Shown: positions 1 to 7,837, counted from the first letter of the stretch. The stretch: DNA of 16,909 bases from Bacillota bacterium (GCA_017861355.1 JAGFXQ010000133.1:1-16909), one strand, 5' to 3'. The notes: generated by a model not told the origin, from the sequence alone. Numbers and translations are program-made.

Positions 1-704
1 CGTTAACAACACAGGAGGTGATCACTCAGGGGATCCACATTATGGACGATCTTGGTACAAAATCTAATGATACCTCCAATATCACAAAGGAGGTTATACT
101 GGACATCGAGAATCTTGACCACCTATCTCTCACAATCGGCAGTATCGTCAGCACAATTGCAGAAATAGCGGAACAGACGAATCTTCTGTCGTTGAATGCC
201 TCCATCGAGGCGGCAAGAGCCGGAAAATCCGGATTAGGTTTTGCTGTTGTTGCAGAGGAAATCAGAAAACTTGCAGCCCATTCTACGGAATCCGTGTAGC
301 AAATTAACGAAATCATTTCTAATATACGAATTCAAACACTGAAAACGGTTGCATCCGCTAGGAAGGCAGAGAATCTACTCGGTAGTCAGGAACAGGTTTT
401 CACAAACTCCTTCCAGGTGTTTTACAAGATCAATCAGCATGCTGAGAACTTGAATAATAATATTCATCTGATTTCCTCCTATATTGCCAATATGGAAAGT
501 TCAAAAAGCAATACCCTGAATGCGATTGACAATATCTCCTCCACCCTGCAGCAAACAACTGCAATAACCAGTGAGCTTGGTAGTGCAGCGTCTTTCCAAT
601 TGAATGCGGTGGAAAGCCTGAATCAAGCTGCCGAGCAATTAGCGGATGAGGCCAAGGATTTGCAACTATCAGTAAGTGTATTTAAGATTGTTGAAGAAAG
701 GTAA
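1..704 (+). pseudogene. Methyl-accepting chemotaxis protein, 3' part, interrupted by TAG
   Basis: The frame is open from base 3 to the window edge, so the gene begins outside. It encodes the cytoplasmic signalling hairpin of a chemoreceptor, which would relay ligand state to the CheA/CheW kinase complex. The segment IAEQTNLLSLNASIEAARAG followed by GFAVVAEEIRKLA is the highly conserved tip of the MCP signalling domain. Just after STESV, the TAG at 297-299 stops the frame. The same frame resumes at once with QINEIIS and runs as a helical C-terminal arm to the stop at 702-704, ending FKIVEER. Chemoreceptors normally read QQINEII or similar here, so one C-to-T change in CAG would explain the stop. 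A product ending at 299 would lack the C-terminal helix of the hairpin and should not signal normally. It is either a recent pseudogene, a suppressed stop, or a sequencing error. Family assignment is sure; functional state is not. Confidence 0.85.
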
Positions 705-765
705 TCCTCCTGTACATCTCAACAAAAGCGGAAAGCAAATAAATCAATTCACATGTAATAAATAA

Positions 766-818
766 AGGAATGGCATAATTACCGGTTATCCTACGGTAAT
801 GAATACCATTCCTCTTTT
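766..818. terminator. Bidirectional intrinsic terminator
   Basis: Inverted repeat between two convergent genes. AGGAATGG (766-773) pairs with CCATTCCT (806-813), and ATTACCG (778-784) pairs with CGGTAAT (794-800), with a small internal loop between them. The plus side is followed by CTCTTTTG. The minus side is followed by a T-rich stretch (TTTATTTATTA). It can end the chemoreceptor transcript on the plus strand and the DUF5107 gene on the minus strand. Confidence 0.65.
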
Positions 819-840
819 GTCTGCAATACGTGGTTACCTT

Positions 841-2790
841 CTACATCGATTTGAAGTGAAAATTATGTGGCATAATAGCTTTTCCCTCAGGGAACAGTGT
901 CGAATACAATTCCAGCCAGAGACCTCCTATGCTGTCTTCGCCTTCCTTAATATCATCAACCTCCAGTCCTCCGTCGTCCATTAACAACTTATATGCCAGT
1001 TCATATCCCCCCATTCCCTTGAGTGCTATGATATAATATAACATCATTCTGGATTCCCCTGCAATTTCCGGTGGTAATTGATGATATAGGTCATACATTT
1101 CCTTGAAGGCATTTAGTTTATTTAAAACCCGATAACACTCTTTCACATAGGAAAGATCCTTCCTGTTATGATTTATTCCGGAAAGCAGTAAGGTAACTGC
1201 CTCTTCATATCGACCCTCTGCGATAGCAGCTACGGATAACCCATACAGTGCAAAGGCATTTTCCAGTAATTGATTGGATTTGGAAAGAGCCTCCTTCGCT
1301 TCCTGGTAACGCTCCTTATATAAATCATAAAAACCAATGTGAAGCCAGGCATACCAATTGCCTGCTTCCCTCGACTCAACTTCAGCCTTTAACATATCAT
1401 AGAGGTATTCCTCACAGATGTATTCTGTCGGTTTTTTATCCGGTGATAGGCAGCGCAGGCTTCCATCAGAAATAAATAAGATCCACTCCCTATAACGGTC
1501 ATCGGAGGTTGTAAAATCAAGATGGGGTGACACCGGCGGCATCTCCTGTTTCGTTCGTATACTATTTTCCAGATACCCATTTTGACTGCCTTGATATATG
1601 AGCTTTCCCTTTGTTTTTGAAAGTGCTCTGGTTTCAAGGAGAAGTTTCTCTAGGTTCTGATCACCGATCAAGGAAGCAACATAATCACTTACCTCACTCT
1701 TGGAGGTACTGAAACCTTTTGTTGCTTCACTGCTGATCTGAACCGGGCCATATTGTTCTATCCATTCCCAAGCGGTATTGGGGGCCATAGGAATGCATCC
1801 GTATTGTGTCTTTCCCAGTCCTGCCTGAATTTCAACGTATCTTCCTGCTTCTTCGGTTAAATACTCCTGCCAGCGATCGGAGCCCTCATTCTTTCCCCAG
1901 CAGAAAAGCTTTCTTCCCTTCAGACGATTTGTGGACATCTGTAATAATCCATATCCACTTTGATCAAGATTTGCAATGTACTTAAGCTCCTTGTCCTTCA
2001 AATCAAAGAAGTAATCTATCTGATGTTCAATGTTTTCATATTTCGTTAAATCATAGCCGCAATAGTTCGGCACCTCGACCTTTTGAAATTCGTTCCCAAT
2101 GCAGGTATACGCCTCCGATGCAGGAATTACAACTCTTCCTCCCTGATACTGTGGTGCCGCTATATTACTCCACCAATACATCGGAACGACCGAGTGATTC
2201 TGATTGCTGATCCTCATGCGGCAGCTTAAATATTTACTATCCTGCTCTAACCAAAAATCCATCTGATAGGAAACCCTTCTGACTCTCTCAAACTCATAAA
2301 ATCGCAAAATCGGTCCCAATCCCTCCTCGAATAATTCGGCAGTGAATAAAGGAGACATCGTGAATGGATTATGTCCGATGATTCCAATGTTCCATTCCAC
2401 TCCGCCACTGAACCATGCGTTCCGAAGAGCCAGATTACTTGGACGAATTACGTCATTCGTATATAGCAGATTCCTACCCGTCTCTTTATCGACGAGACTC
2501 CACAATCGTCCGCCATAGTCTGGCAGAAAGGTAGCCTTTAAGAAGGCATTTTCAAGGATGGCGACAGATACCTCTTCCTCCTGCAGCTTTCGATTGTAGG
2601 TATTAAATTGCCGGTAGGGATATGCTGAATTGACAAGACCGTATCCCTCATAGATTTCATCATATTCACTGAGGTTTGATTTTATCTCACCCTTTCCCTG
2701 CTTATCCCAAAAAATATCGGGTAGGGACGCTTCCTGACCCAATTTACTTATTTTCATTCTGATCTTTGTAAATTGTAGCTGCGTGCTCAT
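841..2790 (-). CDS. DUF5107 domain protein with C-terminal TPR repeats
   Basis: A 649-residue soluble protein without a signal peptide. Residues about 55-340 match the DUF5107 family (galactose-mutarotase-like beta-sandwich); see ATFLPDYGGRLWSLVDKETG and the later NAWFSGGVEWNIGIIGH. Residues about 475-605 are helical and TPR-like (WLHIGFYDLYKERYQEAKEAL, then LYGLSVAAIAEGRYEEAVTLL). Proteins of this architecture are common in plant-polysaccharide-degrading Firmicutes near sugar transporters and glycosidases. The molecular activity is not established, and a role in sugar recognition or conversion is inference. The start is supported by AGGAGA (2798-2803 complement) 7 bases upstream of the ATG. 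It diverges from the DUF2804 gene and ends at a bidirectional terminator. It appears monocistronic here, which is unusual if it normally sits in a sugar-uptake operon. Confidence 0.85.
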   Translation of the reverse strand: MSTQLQFTKIRMKISKLGQEASLPDIFWDKQGKGEIKSNLSEYDEIYEGYGLVNSAYPYRQFNTYNRKLQEEEVSVAILENAFLKATFLPDYGGRLWSLVDKETGRNLLYTNDVIRPSNLALRNAWFSGGVEWNIGIIGHNPFTMSPLFTAELFEEGLGPILRFYEFERVRRVSYQMDFWLEQDSKYLSCRMRISNQNHSVVPMYWWSNIAAPQYQGGRVVIPASEAYTCIGNEFQKVEVPNYCGYDLTKYENIEHQIDYFFDLKDKELKYIANLDQSGYGLLQMSTNRLKGRKLFCWGKNEGSDRWQEYLTEEAGRYVEIQAGLGKTQYGCIPMAPNTAWEWIEQYGPVQISSEATKGFSTSKSEVSDYVASLIGDQNLEKLLLETRALSKTKGKLIYQGSQNGYLENSIRTKQEMPPVSPHLDFTTSDDRYREWILFISDGSLRCLSPDKKPTEYICEEYLYDMLKAEVESREAGNWYAWLHIGFYDLYKERYQEAKEALSKSNQLLENAFALYGLSVAAIAEGRYEEAVTLLLSGINHNRKDLSYVKECYRVLNKLNAFKEMYDLYHQLPPEIAGESRMMLYYIIALKGMGGYELAYKLLMDDGGLEVDDIKEGEDSIGGLWLELYSTLFPEGKAIMPHNFHFKSM

Positions 2791-2820
2791 AATATCTTCT
2801 CCTATTCATTATAATTATAA

Positions 2821-2897
2821 AAGGGCATGAATTCCGACTTAATGAAGCATAAACATACTGTTTTGCCAATGTTCATCAATCTAAAATTCATGCTCTT
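2821..2897. repeat. Inverted repeat in divergent intergenic region
   Basis: AAGGGCATGAATT (2821-2833) is matched by AATTCATGCTCTT (2885-2897), a 13-base imperfect inverted repeat with one mismatch around a ~51-base spacer. It lies directly upstream of the DUF5107 gene. It could be paired half-sites of a regulator controlling the divergent genes, or chance. No regulator gene is nearby. Confidence 0.35.
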
Positions 2898-2925
2898 CCT
2901 CATGGTATCACTTCCTGAGAGATGC

Positions 2926-2955
2926 TTGTATGGAGAAGCATTATATAACTATGAT
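2926..2955 (+). promoter_or_regulatory. Putative sigma-A promoter for the DUF2804 gene
   Basis: TTGTAT (2926-2931) and TATGAT (2950-2955) are separated by 18 bases, a reasonable sigma-A arrangement. Transcription would start near 2962 and run into the DUF2804 gene. Confidence 0.4.
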
Positions 2956-2983
2956 ATTCGATTAGATTTTTCACCGGGCAGCT

Positions 2984-3000
2984 TGACCATTACTTGGTCA
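2984..3000. promoter_or_regulatory. Palindromic operator-like site
   Basis: TGACCA-TTACT-TGGTCA is a perfect 6+6 inverted repeat with a 5-base spacer, lying about 20-40 bases downstream of the predicted transcription start. The position suits a repressor roadblock for the DUF2804 gene. No cognate regulator is visible. Confidence 0.35.
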
Positions 3001-3139
3001 TTGCCTCTAGTAGCGAGGAGTTACATTGCCAACAAATCATACTCCTGAGGGAGAAGTAAACAATGGCGATAATATTAGAATAATTATGGTGGCGAAGCAT
3101 ACCATGAATAAAGCATTAATCAAGGGGCAAAGCCTAAAT

Positions 3140-4159
3140 ATGAGAGAAAAACAAGGAGTCAAATGTCAACGTGAGATTTACCATTATGTCAATTTATGTA
3201 CTGAAAGAGGTGATCTTAATCCAGATAGTATTGGATGGGGGTGTTTCCCTTTTGCAAATTGTAATTTAACCCACCATACGTTCAGAAAGAAAAAGTGGAA
3301 CTATTGGGCAATCACAAGTCCTGAAAGTATTTTTTCTGCAACAATTGCAAATGTTGATTATTTGGGGCTTGTAGGTGTTTCTTTACTCGATTATGAGAGT
3401 CAAAAAGTGAGTGAATGTGGAATCGCCACGCCACTGGGAATTGGATGTAATATGCCACCGTTGGCAGATGAATCTGTTTCATATAAAATGCCTGGGTTAC
3501 AAGTGTCTTTTATTGAAGAAAAAGGCTATACATTAATCAAATCAGCCTGTTCTAACCTGAAAGCTGAACTGAAAGTGTTCAAACCAATTGAGTATGAAAC
3601 ATTAAATGTTGTTGTACCTTGGAGCAAACGACAATTTCAGTTTACCTCAAAACAAACATGTTTACCTGTTGAAGGATGGGTAAAAGCAGGGGATAAGTTA
3701 TATGAATTTAATCCACAATCAAGTTTTGGCTGTTTAGATTTTGGTCGTGGCATCTGGCCATACCATACTACATGGAATTGGGCTAATGCTTCAGGTATAG
3801 ATAATGGTCATATGATTGGTTTAAATTTTGGTGGCAAATGGACAGACGGGACAGGTGCCAATGAAAACGGGCTTCTGTTCGATGGTAAACTGATAAAGTA
3901 TTGCGATGATGTTGTATTTAATTATGATCCCCAAGATTTTATGAAACCATGGACCATTCAATCAGTACAAACAGATTCAATTGATCTTATATTCATACCT
4001 TTTTATGAACGTAAAGCTAATATCAGCATCCTTGTTCTAAAATCTGAAACGCATCAATTGTTTGGTTTTTTTTCTGGTACGGTTAAAAACGAATGTGGAG
4101 AAGTTTATGTAATTAAACATTTATTAGGATGGTCAGAAGAATATAAAGCCAGGTGGTAA
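3140..4159 (+). CDS. DUF2804 domain-containing protein
   Basis: About 339 residues, matching the usual ~340-residue length of DUF2804 proteins. Family features are an N-terminal segment of the form LxTERGDLNPDSIGW, then FRKKKWNYWAITSP and SATIANVDYLGLVGVSLLDY, and a C-terminal portion with GIWPYHTTWNWANASG and LNFGGKWTDGTGANENGLLF. Function is unknown; the family is a predicted beta-rich, cytosolic fold, and no signal peptide is seen. Start choice is uncertain. The ATG at 3140 gives the family length, with AGGGG 12 bases upstream. The frame is open back to a TTG at 3026 that has a better-spaced GAGGAG (3015-3020) but adds 38 low-complexity residues outside the domain. The gene reads more AT-rich in codon choice than its neighbours, which hints at, but does not prove, separate acquisition. 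Confidence 0.8.
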   Translation: MREKQGVKCQREIYHYVNLCTERGDLNPDSIGWGCFPFANCNLTHHTFRKKKWNYWAITSPESIFSATIANVDYLGLVGVSLLDYESQKVSECGIATPLGIGCNMPPLADESVSYKMPGLQVSFIEEKGYTLIKSACSNLKAELKVFKPIEYETLNVVVPWSKRQFQFTSKQTCLPVEGWVKAGDKLYEFNPQSSFGCLDFGRGIWPYHTTWNWANASGIDNGHMIGLNFGGKWTDGTGANENGLLFDGKLIKYCDDVVFNYDPQDFMKPWTIQSVQTDSIDLIFIPFYERKANISILVLKSETHQLFGFFSGTVKNECGEVYVIKHLLGWSEEYKARW

Positions 4160-4209
4160 ATTTGAACACCACCTTGTTCCGAGGCGTCCCAACCTGCTCC
4201 GCTCGCAGC

Positions 4210-4296
4210 TTCGAATCTAACAGCCTCTTGGGTCAAAGAAAAAGAGCTTACACTCACGTGTAAACTCTTTTTTGACCAGGGGCAGTTAGATTCAAA
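4210..4296. repeat. Long imperfect inverted repeat around a terminator hairpin (tRNA-like copy A)
   Basis: The left arm begins TTCGAATCTAAC (4210-4221) and the right arm ends GTTAGATTCAAA (4285-4296). Between them both arms carry matching GGTCAA and AAAAGAG words, and the centre is TTACAC-TCAC-GTGTAA. The inner part (4238-4272) is a good bidirectional intrinsic terminator ending CTCTTTTTT, which could end the DUF2804 transcript. The right arm read on the minus strand, TTTGAATCTAACTGCCCCTG (4278-4297), resembles the T-loop and acceptor end of the tRNA-Trp at 8779-8851. The left arm is a mirrored copy of the same sequence. Confidence 0.6.
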
Positions 4297-4301
4297 CCAT
4301 C

Positions 4302-4384
4302 TGCCCTATCTACAAACACTGATAGAAAGGGCATTCCCGCACGCTGATTTTGAAGTGTAATCAGGAGTGTAATCAAAAAAATCA
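4302..4384. repeat. ~80-bp direct repeat, copy A (att-like)
   Basis: Begins TGCCCTATCTACAAACACTG and continues with GAAAGGGCATTCCCGCA, TTTTGAA and two GTGTAATCA words 12 bases apart. A copy with roughly ten differences lies at 7521-7600. It directly abuts a degenerate tRNA 3'-end sequence in both places. TGCCC and GGGCA within it can pair as a hairpin. The paired GTGTAATCA words resemble arm-type recombinase sites; that role is inference. On the minus strand it also reads as an open frame (FDYTPDYTSK...), so it could be the relic 3' end of a recombinase gene. Confidence 0.7.
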
Positions 4385-4471
4385 ATGTTTGCCTGTTGCC
4401 TGTAACTAATACTATTTATTAATAATCGCATAGGCATGATTACACTTTTGATTTAATGTCTTCTTATACAC

Positions 4472-4507
4472 AAAAGGCCTTGAAACCATTGATTTCTTAA
4501 GGCTTTT
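4472..4507 (-). terminator. Terminator of the GH5-like gene
   Basis: AAAAGGCCTTGAAAC (from 4472) and GATTTCTTAAGGCTTTTT form a stem about 40 bases past the stop of the minus-strand gene. On the minus strand the stem ends in CCTTTTGTG. Confidence 0.6.
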
Positions 4508-4547
4508 TATGTATCTATATATCATACTTTTTACATATCTGCCATTT

Positions 4548-7295
4548 TTACTGGTGGCTCTGCAGCAACTTAAGTAATTCTAAATCCAACGAATACTGCC
4601 CTTTACTACCGTAGGTGACCGGTTTTATTCCGTAACGCCCCCATTCCTTTGCATCAATTACATTCTTCAATATTGTAGCATTCCAGGATATGTTGTATTC
4701 ATTAAGCGCACTTAAGATATCGCCGTAATACGTTAAGGCATCCTTACTGCTGTATGAATTGAAAAGCTCTATTTCATTGGTTAATCCGGCCACTCCGAGT
4801 TCCCCAGTCAGCTTGGTCCAATCCTTTGCTTTATATAGTAAGGTATCCTTATCAAGAGAGTTGCATCCCTGATTAGTGGTATAAGTGCAGTCATCCTTAA
4901 TTGTAATGACCGTACTGAAATCTATAGTATCTTTCCAATATGGCTTAATTTCTATAAGTGATGATTTGACTTCTGAAAAATCTGGCTTCTTCCCTGGATT
5001 ATCTTTTTTGTAAATACGGGATACCGCATACTTTTCAGGCAGTGTTACGTTAATCTGGCTCCAGGAAAGTCCGTCGTCGGCATTATAGGTGAACTTCAGC
5101 TCCTCAGCTGTCTCGTTAAGGGTAAATTTAACGCTTTTTGAATCCCTGTTTACCTTGGAAGAGTATATTTCTTTCACGCCGTCCGTAACCGTTAAATTTC
5201 CGGAAGCTTTTATCTGGTTGAACATCATTTCAACTGAAGTACCTTTATCCAGAGCACCATTTAATTTTAAACTCTGGTCTCCTGACAGCCAATCGGAGGC
5301 GTAAGGCATGACTATCGGCCAATCAGGCAAAAAGCCTGAATTTGTTATATCGTCTTTACCAAAGAAATCCCAATAGGTAAATTCGTTTATAGTCATTGAC
5401 TTCACGGTTAAGACCACATTGTCATTTTTGAACATCATTGCAAAAACATTACCATCTATATCCATATCTGCCACATATCCGGTTTCCACGAACATAAGTC
5501 TGTCAGGGTCGGCAGTTCGCACTGCGTCGATTACTTTTTTAACCTGTACGTAAACAGCCTCATAGGAAGGATGTTCACCGCTAAAAGCTTCGGTACTTCT
5601 CGTCCAATTGAGCGGTTCATGATTCACGGAAAAATCAAGTACACTGTTCGGTACTCCTTTGTAACGCTTAGCCAGAAACTCCCACATTGCAGCGGTCTGC
5701 TTCTGATGCTTCTTGTTCGTATAAATGTCCACATCTGCCGTATATTCATTCTTTTCAGTATCCCACTTCGTTTCCCATCCCGGATAGTCGGGAATCTGAA
5801 AATCGATATGTACATTATATTTCATTCCCCAGCTAATCAGCTGATCGAGTTTATTTAACGCTGAAAGATCGACCTTTGTAATATCACCGTTAAACATCAA
5901 TTGATATTCCATTAGTACACGCAGATAATTGAAACCCCACTCCGAAAACGTTCGGATATCCTCCTCATTCCAGTCGATCCTTTCTCCTATGGATAAACCG
6001 TAACAGCCGGGTCCACGGTATTTTGGCAGATGCTGTACGGTTGGCTGAGGTTGTTTTTTTGCTCTTGCAATTAGTGTATCCGTAATAATGTCCTTATTAT
6101 AGGAACCGGATTGTGACAATAATATCATGCCGGACTTTACAGCCTTGGATTCCACAAGTCGGATCACCGCAATCAAAGCTTCTTTACAGGTAAGCTTATC
6201 CGATGGATGCATGGAATTCTTGGCTTCGTCGTAATCAAAAAGCGTATTGCCGCTTACCAGAGACTTCCTACCCATGGAATAGAAATATGCTGCCGCGTCA
6301 TATTGTAAGTCGGTATCCCCGATTTTTATCTGCTCTAATCCGTTGAAAAATTGTGAATCTACAATACATTCGTCCCAGGGCTCACCTATAATATTATAGA
6401 GGGTGAGCCAGTCGGTGTTCCAGTCCAGATATTCTCCTCCAATAGTCTGTGCCGCCTTAAGAACCGCCATCATACCGTTGTAACGCGTTATTGTCCTGCT
6501 GGATTTTCTTGCCTTAGGCATCTTTGTCTTCCAGGTTTTGAGTTTTGAGGAATCGACTAGCTCCACGGCACGGTCGAGCATTTTAAATAGTTGCTGGTAG
6601 GTGATGGGTTGATCCTTCGCAGGCAGCTTACCGATACCCAGCTTCTCTGCTCGGACAATCTCTTCCGAGGTAGACTGCTCACTCTCATCATACCACTGAT
6701 CGGTCCAGATATAAGCCGCATCAAGCACTGTATCGTGTTTATAGGAAAAATTCATTGCTTTGGCTATATCATGGATTTTAATGTACTTTTCGTTATTCAA
6801 AATAACGGATTCTGTGATTACGGTTTTACGGTCAAGCATTGTACTATCAAACAGCTTACTGCTGCCGCTCATCGCTTGCTCAATTTCCTGCGGTTTAAAA
6901 TAGTATTCACCACTTATCAGATAACCGCTAATTTCATTCACCTTACCGTCTACTACGACTCGTGGCCTCACGGATTTTGCTGCTACAACCTTCAACCTCA
7001 GAATAACCGGCTTCGGATAGCCTTTTACTGTTCCCCTATATTCAAAAGTCCCCGTTTTAGATGTTTTCGCAATTTCTGGCTTCCATGTAACGGCAGTCTT
7101 CTGTGTTTTATTATTACTCATTAAGGCATCAACCGTTTTTGGTAGAGAGTAGCTCTGATTGACACACACAGTTGCATTGATATTCTCAATTGTAACTATT
7201 TTTACAGCAGACGCATATATATTACATGGATATATAAGTGAAGTTAAGAATGAAATAATAAGTATACAAACTATTAATTTATTTTTTCTCTTCAT
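4548..7295 (-). CDS. Secreted multidomain GH5-like glycoside hydrolase
   Basis: A 915-residue exported protein. Residues 1-30 are a signal peptide (KRKNK, hydrophobic core, cut after ASA). About 33-105 is a bacterial Ig-like (Big_4 type) domain. About 110-200 resembles the copper amine oxidase N-terminal-like domain common on Firmicute surface proteins. About 205-390 is divergent SLH-like helical sequence. A clan GH-A (GH5-like) barrel starts near KYRGPGCYGLSIGERIDW (425). It has a conserved Arg in NYLRV (459), a probable acid/base Glu560 in VNHEP and a probable nucleophile Glu832 in TGELGV. Between them, about 650-820, a beta-rich segment (KGTSVEMMFNQIKASGNLTV) interrupts the barrel. The usual Asn before the acid/base Glu is His. 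Substrate is unknown; a beta-glucan or mannan is plausible. GAGGTG 5 bases before the ATG supports the start. It stands alone between two tRNA-like repeats. Confidence 0.8.
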   Translation of the reverse strand: MKRKNKLIVCILIISFLTSLIYPCNIYASAVKIVTIENINATVCVNQSYSLPKTVDALMSNNKTQKTAVTWKPEIAKTSKTGTFEYRGTVKGYPKPVILRLKVVAAKSVRPRVVVDGKVNEISGYLISGEYYFKPQEIEQAMSGSSKLFDSTMLDRKTVITESVILNNEKYIKIHDIAKAMNFSYKHDTVLDAAYIWTDQWYDESEQSTSEEIVRAEKLGIGKLPAKDQPITYQQLFKMLDRAVELVDSSKLKTWKTKMPKARKSSRTITRYNGMMAVLKAAQTIGGEYLDWNTDWLTLYNIIGEPWDECIVDSQFFNGLEQIKIGDTDLQYDAAAYFYSMGRKSLVSGNTLFDYDEAKNSMHPSDKLTCKEALIAVIRLVESKAVKSGMILLSQSGSYNKDIITDTLIARAKKQPQPTVQHLPKYRGPGCYGLSIGERIDWNEEDIRTFSEWGFNYLRVLMEYQLMFNGDITKVDLSALNKLDQLISWGMKYNVHIDFQIPDYPGWETKWDTEKNEYTADVDIYTNKKHQKQTAAMWEFLAKRYKGVPNSVLDFSVNHEPLNWTRSTEAFSGEHPSYEAVYVQVKKVIDAVRTADPDRLMFVETGYVADMDIDGNVFAMMFKNDNVVLTVKSMTINEFTYWDFFGKDDITNSGFLPDWPIVMPYASDWLSGDQSLKLNGALDKGTSVEMMFNQIKASGNLTVTDGVKEIYSSKVNRDSKSVKFTLNETAEELKFTYNADDGLSWSQINVTLPEKYAVSRIYKKDNPGKKPDFSEVKSSLIEIKPYWKDTIDFSTVITIKDDCTYTTNQGCNSLDKDTLLYKAKDWTKLTGELGVAGLTNEIELFNSYSSKDALTYYGDILSALNEYNISWNATILKNVIDAKEWGRYGIKPVTYGSKGQYSLDLELLKLLQSHQ

Positions 7296-7597
7296 TTGAA
7301 CACCTCATCATAATTATTATATTCACATTACAGCACTGATGAGTAAAATTGTCAATTGCATTACTACTTAATAGTAAAATTTTACACATATTGTCTGAAT
7401 ATTCCCCTCTAGTAGACAAAAAAGTCCATACTCACGTATGAACTCTTTCTAATGCGTCCTTTATGACGTTATTTACAGGGGCAGTAGGATGTTGAACAAC
7501 GCCTCGCAAGCGAGGCGTTATGCCCTATCCGCAAACACTGATTGAAAGGGCATTCCCGCATTCTATTTTGAAATGTAATCAAGAGTGTAATCAAAAA
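7296..7597. other. Intergenic stretch (302 bases) with tRNA-like copy B
   Basis: Holds the promoter above, a weak hairpin AAAGTCCATAC/GTATGAACTCTTT (7421-7448) that looks like a decayed tRNA terminator, the tRNA 3'-end-like CAGGGGCAGTAGGAT (7476-7490), a perfect hairpin AACGCCTCGC-AA-GCGAGGCGTT (7498-7519), and the second ~80-bp direct repeat. No gene is seen. Confidence 0.6.
7327..7355 (-). promoter_or_regulatory. Sigma-A promoter of the GH5-like gene
   Basis: On the minus strand TTGACA (complement of 7350-7355) and TGTAAT (complement of 7327-7332) are separated by 17 bases, a near-consensus sigma-A promoter about 30 bases upstream of the start codon. A perfect palindrome GTAAAATTTTAC (7374-7385) sits just upstream. 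The word AGTAAAATT occurs at 7342-7350 and 7373-7381, so a regulator overlapping the -35 box is possible. Confidence 0.6.
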
Positions 7598-7600
7598 TCA
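7476..7600. repeat. tRNA 3'-end remnant plus ~80-bp direct repeat, copy B (att-like)
   Basis: CAGGGGCAGTAGGAT (7476-7490) is identical over 15 bases to the 3' end of the tRNA-Trp gene at 8779-8793 plus its flanking base. After a 20-base perfect hairpin insertion comes TGCCCTATCCGCAAACACTG (from 7521) through GTGTAATCA near 7583-7593, a close copy of 4302-4384. The repeat overlaps the last codons of the small membrane protein gene at 7598. Confidence 0.7.
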
Positions 7601-7837
7601 TTTCTTCTTTATGTAATAAAAACAATAAATAAATGCACATATAAAAATCGTTAGAATCAAAGTAGATAGTAAAAATGATCCTTCATTTGCTAATAATAGT
7701 GATAACAAATTCCCATTATCCTCGGATGAATATAGTTTTATTAAGGGATCATGATAAATTCCCATAATATTATTAATCGTTTGAATCAATACAAATGCTG
7801 CACCTATGAGCGAGAATATTTTGTATATATTTTTCGT
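7598..7837 (-). CDS. Small two-TM membrane protein, possibly with degenerate start
   Basis: Not recognised. The frame from a TTG at 7789 gives 63 residues with one clear C-terminal membrane helix (about FLLSTLILTIFICAFIYCFYYI) and a KKK tail. The same frame is open for 16 more codons upstream to an ACG at 7835-7837. These encode a second hydrophobic stretch (IYKIFSLIGAAFVLI) that makes better protein sense than starting inside it. An ATG-to-ACG change at the original start would explain this, so the gene may be silenced or translated poorly. No good ribosome binding site is visible before either start. Its stop abuts the att-like repeat at 7521-7600, placing it at the edge of the putative island segment. 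Confidence 0.45.
   Translation of the reverse strand, partial: TKNIYKIFSLIGAAFVLIQTINNIMGIYHDPLIKLYSSEDNGNLLSLLLANEGSFLLSTLILTIFICAFIYCFYYIKKK

Larger units (their letters stand above)
4160..4547. other. Intergenic stretch (388 bases) between two convergent genes
   Basis: Holds, in order, GC-richer sequence with a CTGC...GCAG foldback (about 4194-4208), the inverted repeat with terminator (4210-4296), the ~80-bp direct repeat (4302-4384), a lone GATTACACTT word near 4438 in inverted orientation to the GTGTAATCA words, and the terminator of the GH5-like gene (about 4472-4507). No convincing reading frame with a ribosome binding site is seen. Confidence 0.6.

Noticed and set aside
6591..7124. 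177-codon plus-strand frame
   Set aside because: It lies antisense to the GH5-like gene, whose domains, signal peptide and promoter are clear; the plus frame has no recognisable protein features.
4302..7600. CRISPR-like repeats
   Set aside because: Only two ~80-bp copies 3.2 kb apart with no regular spacers; the tRNA-end context fits attachment sites better.
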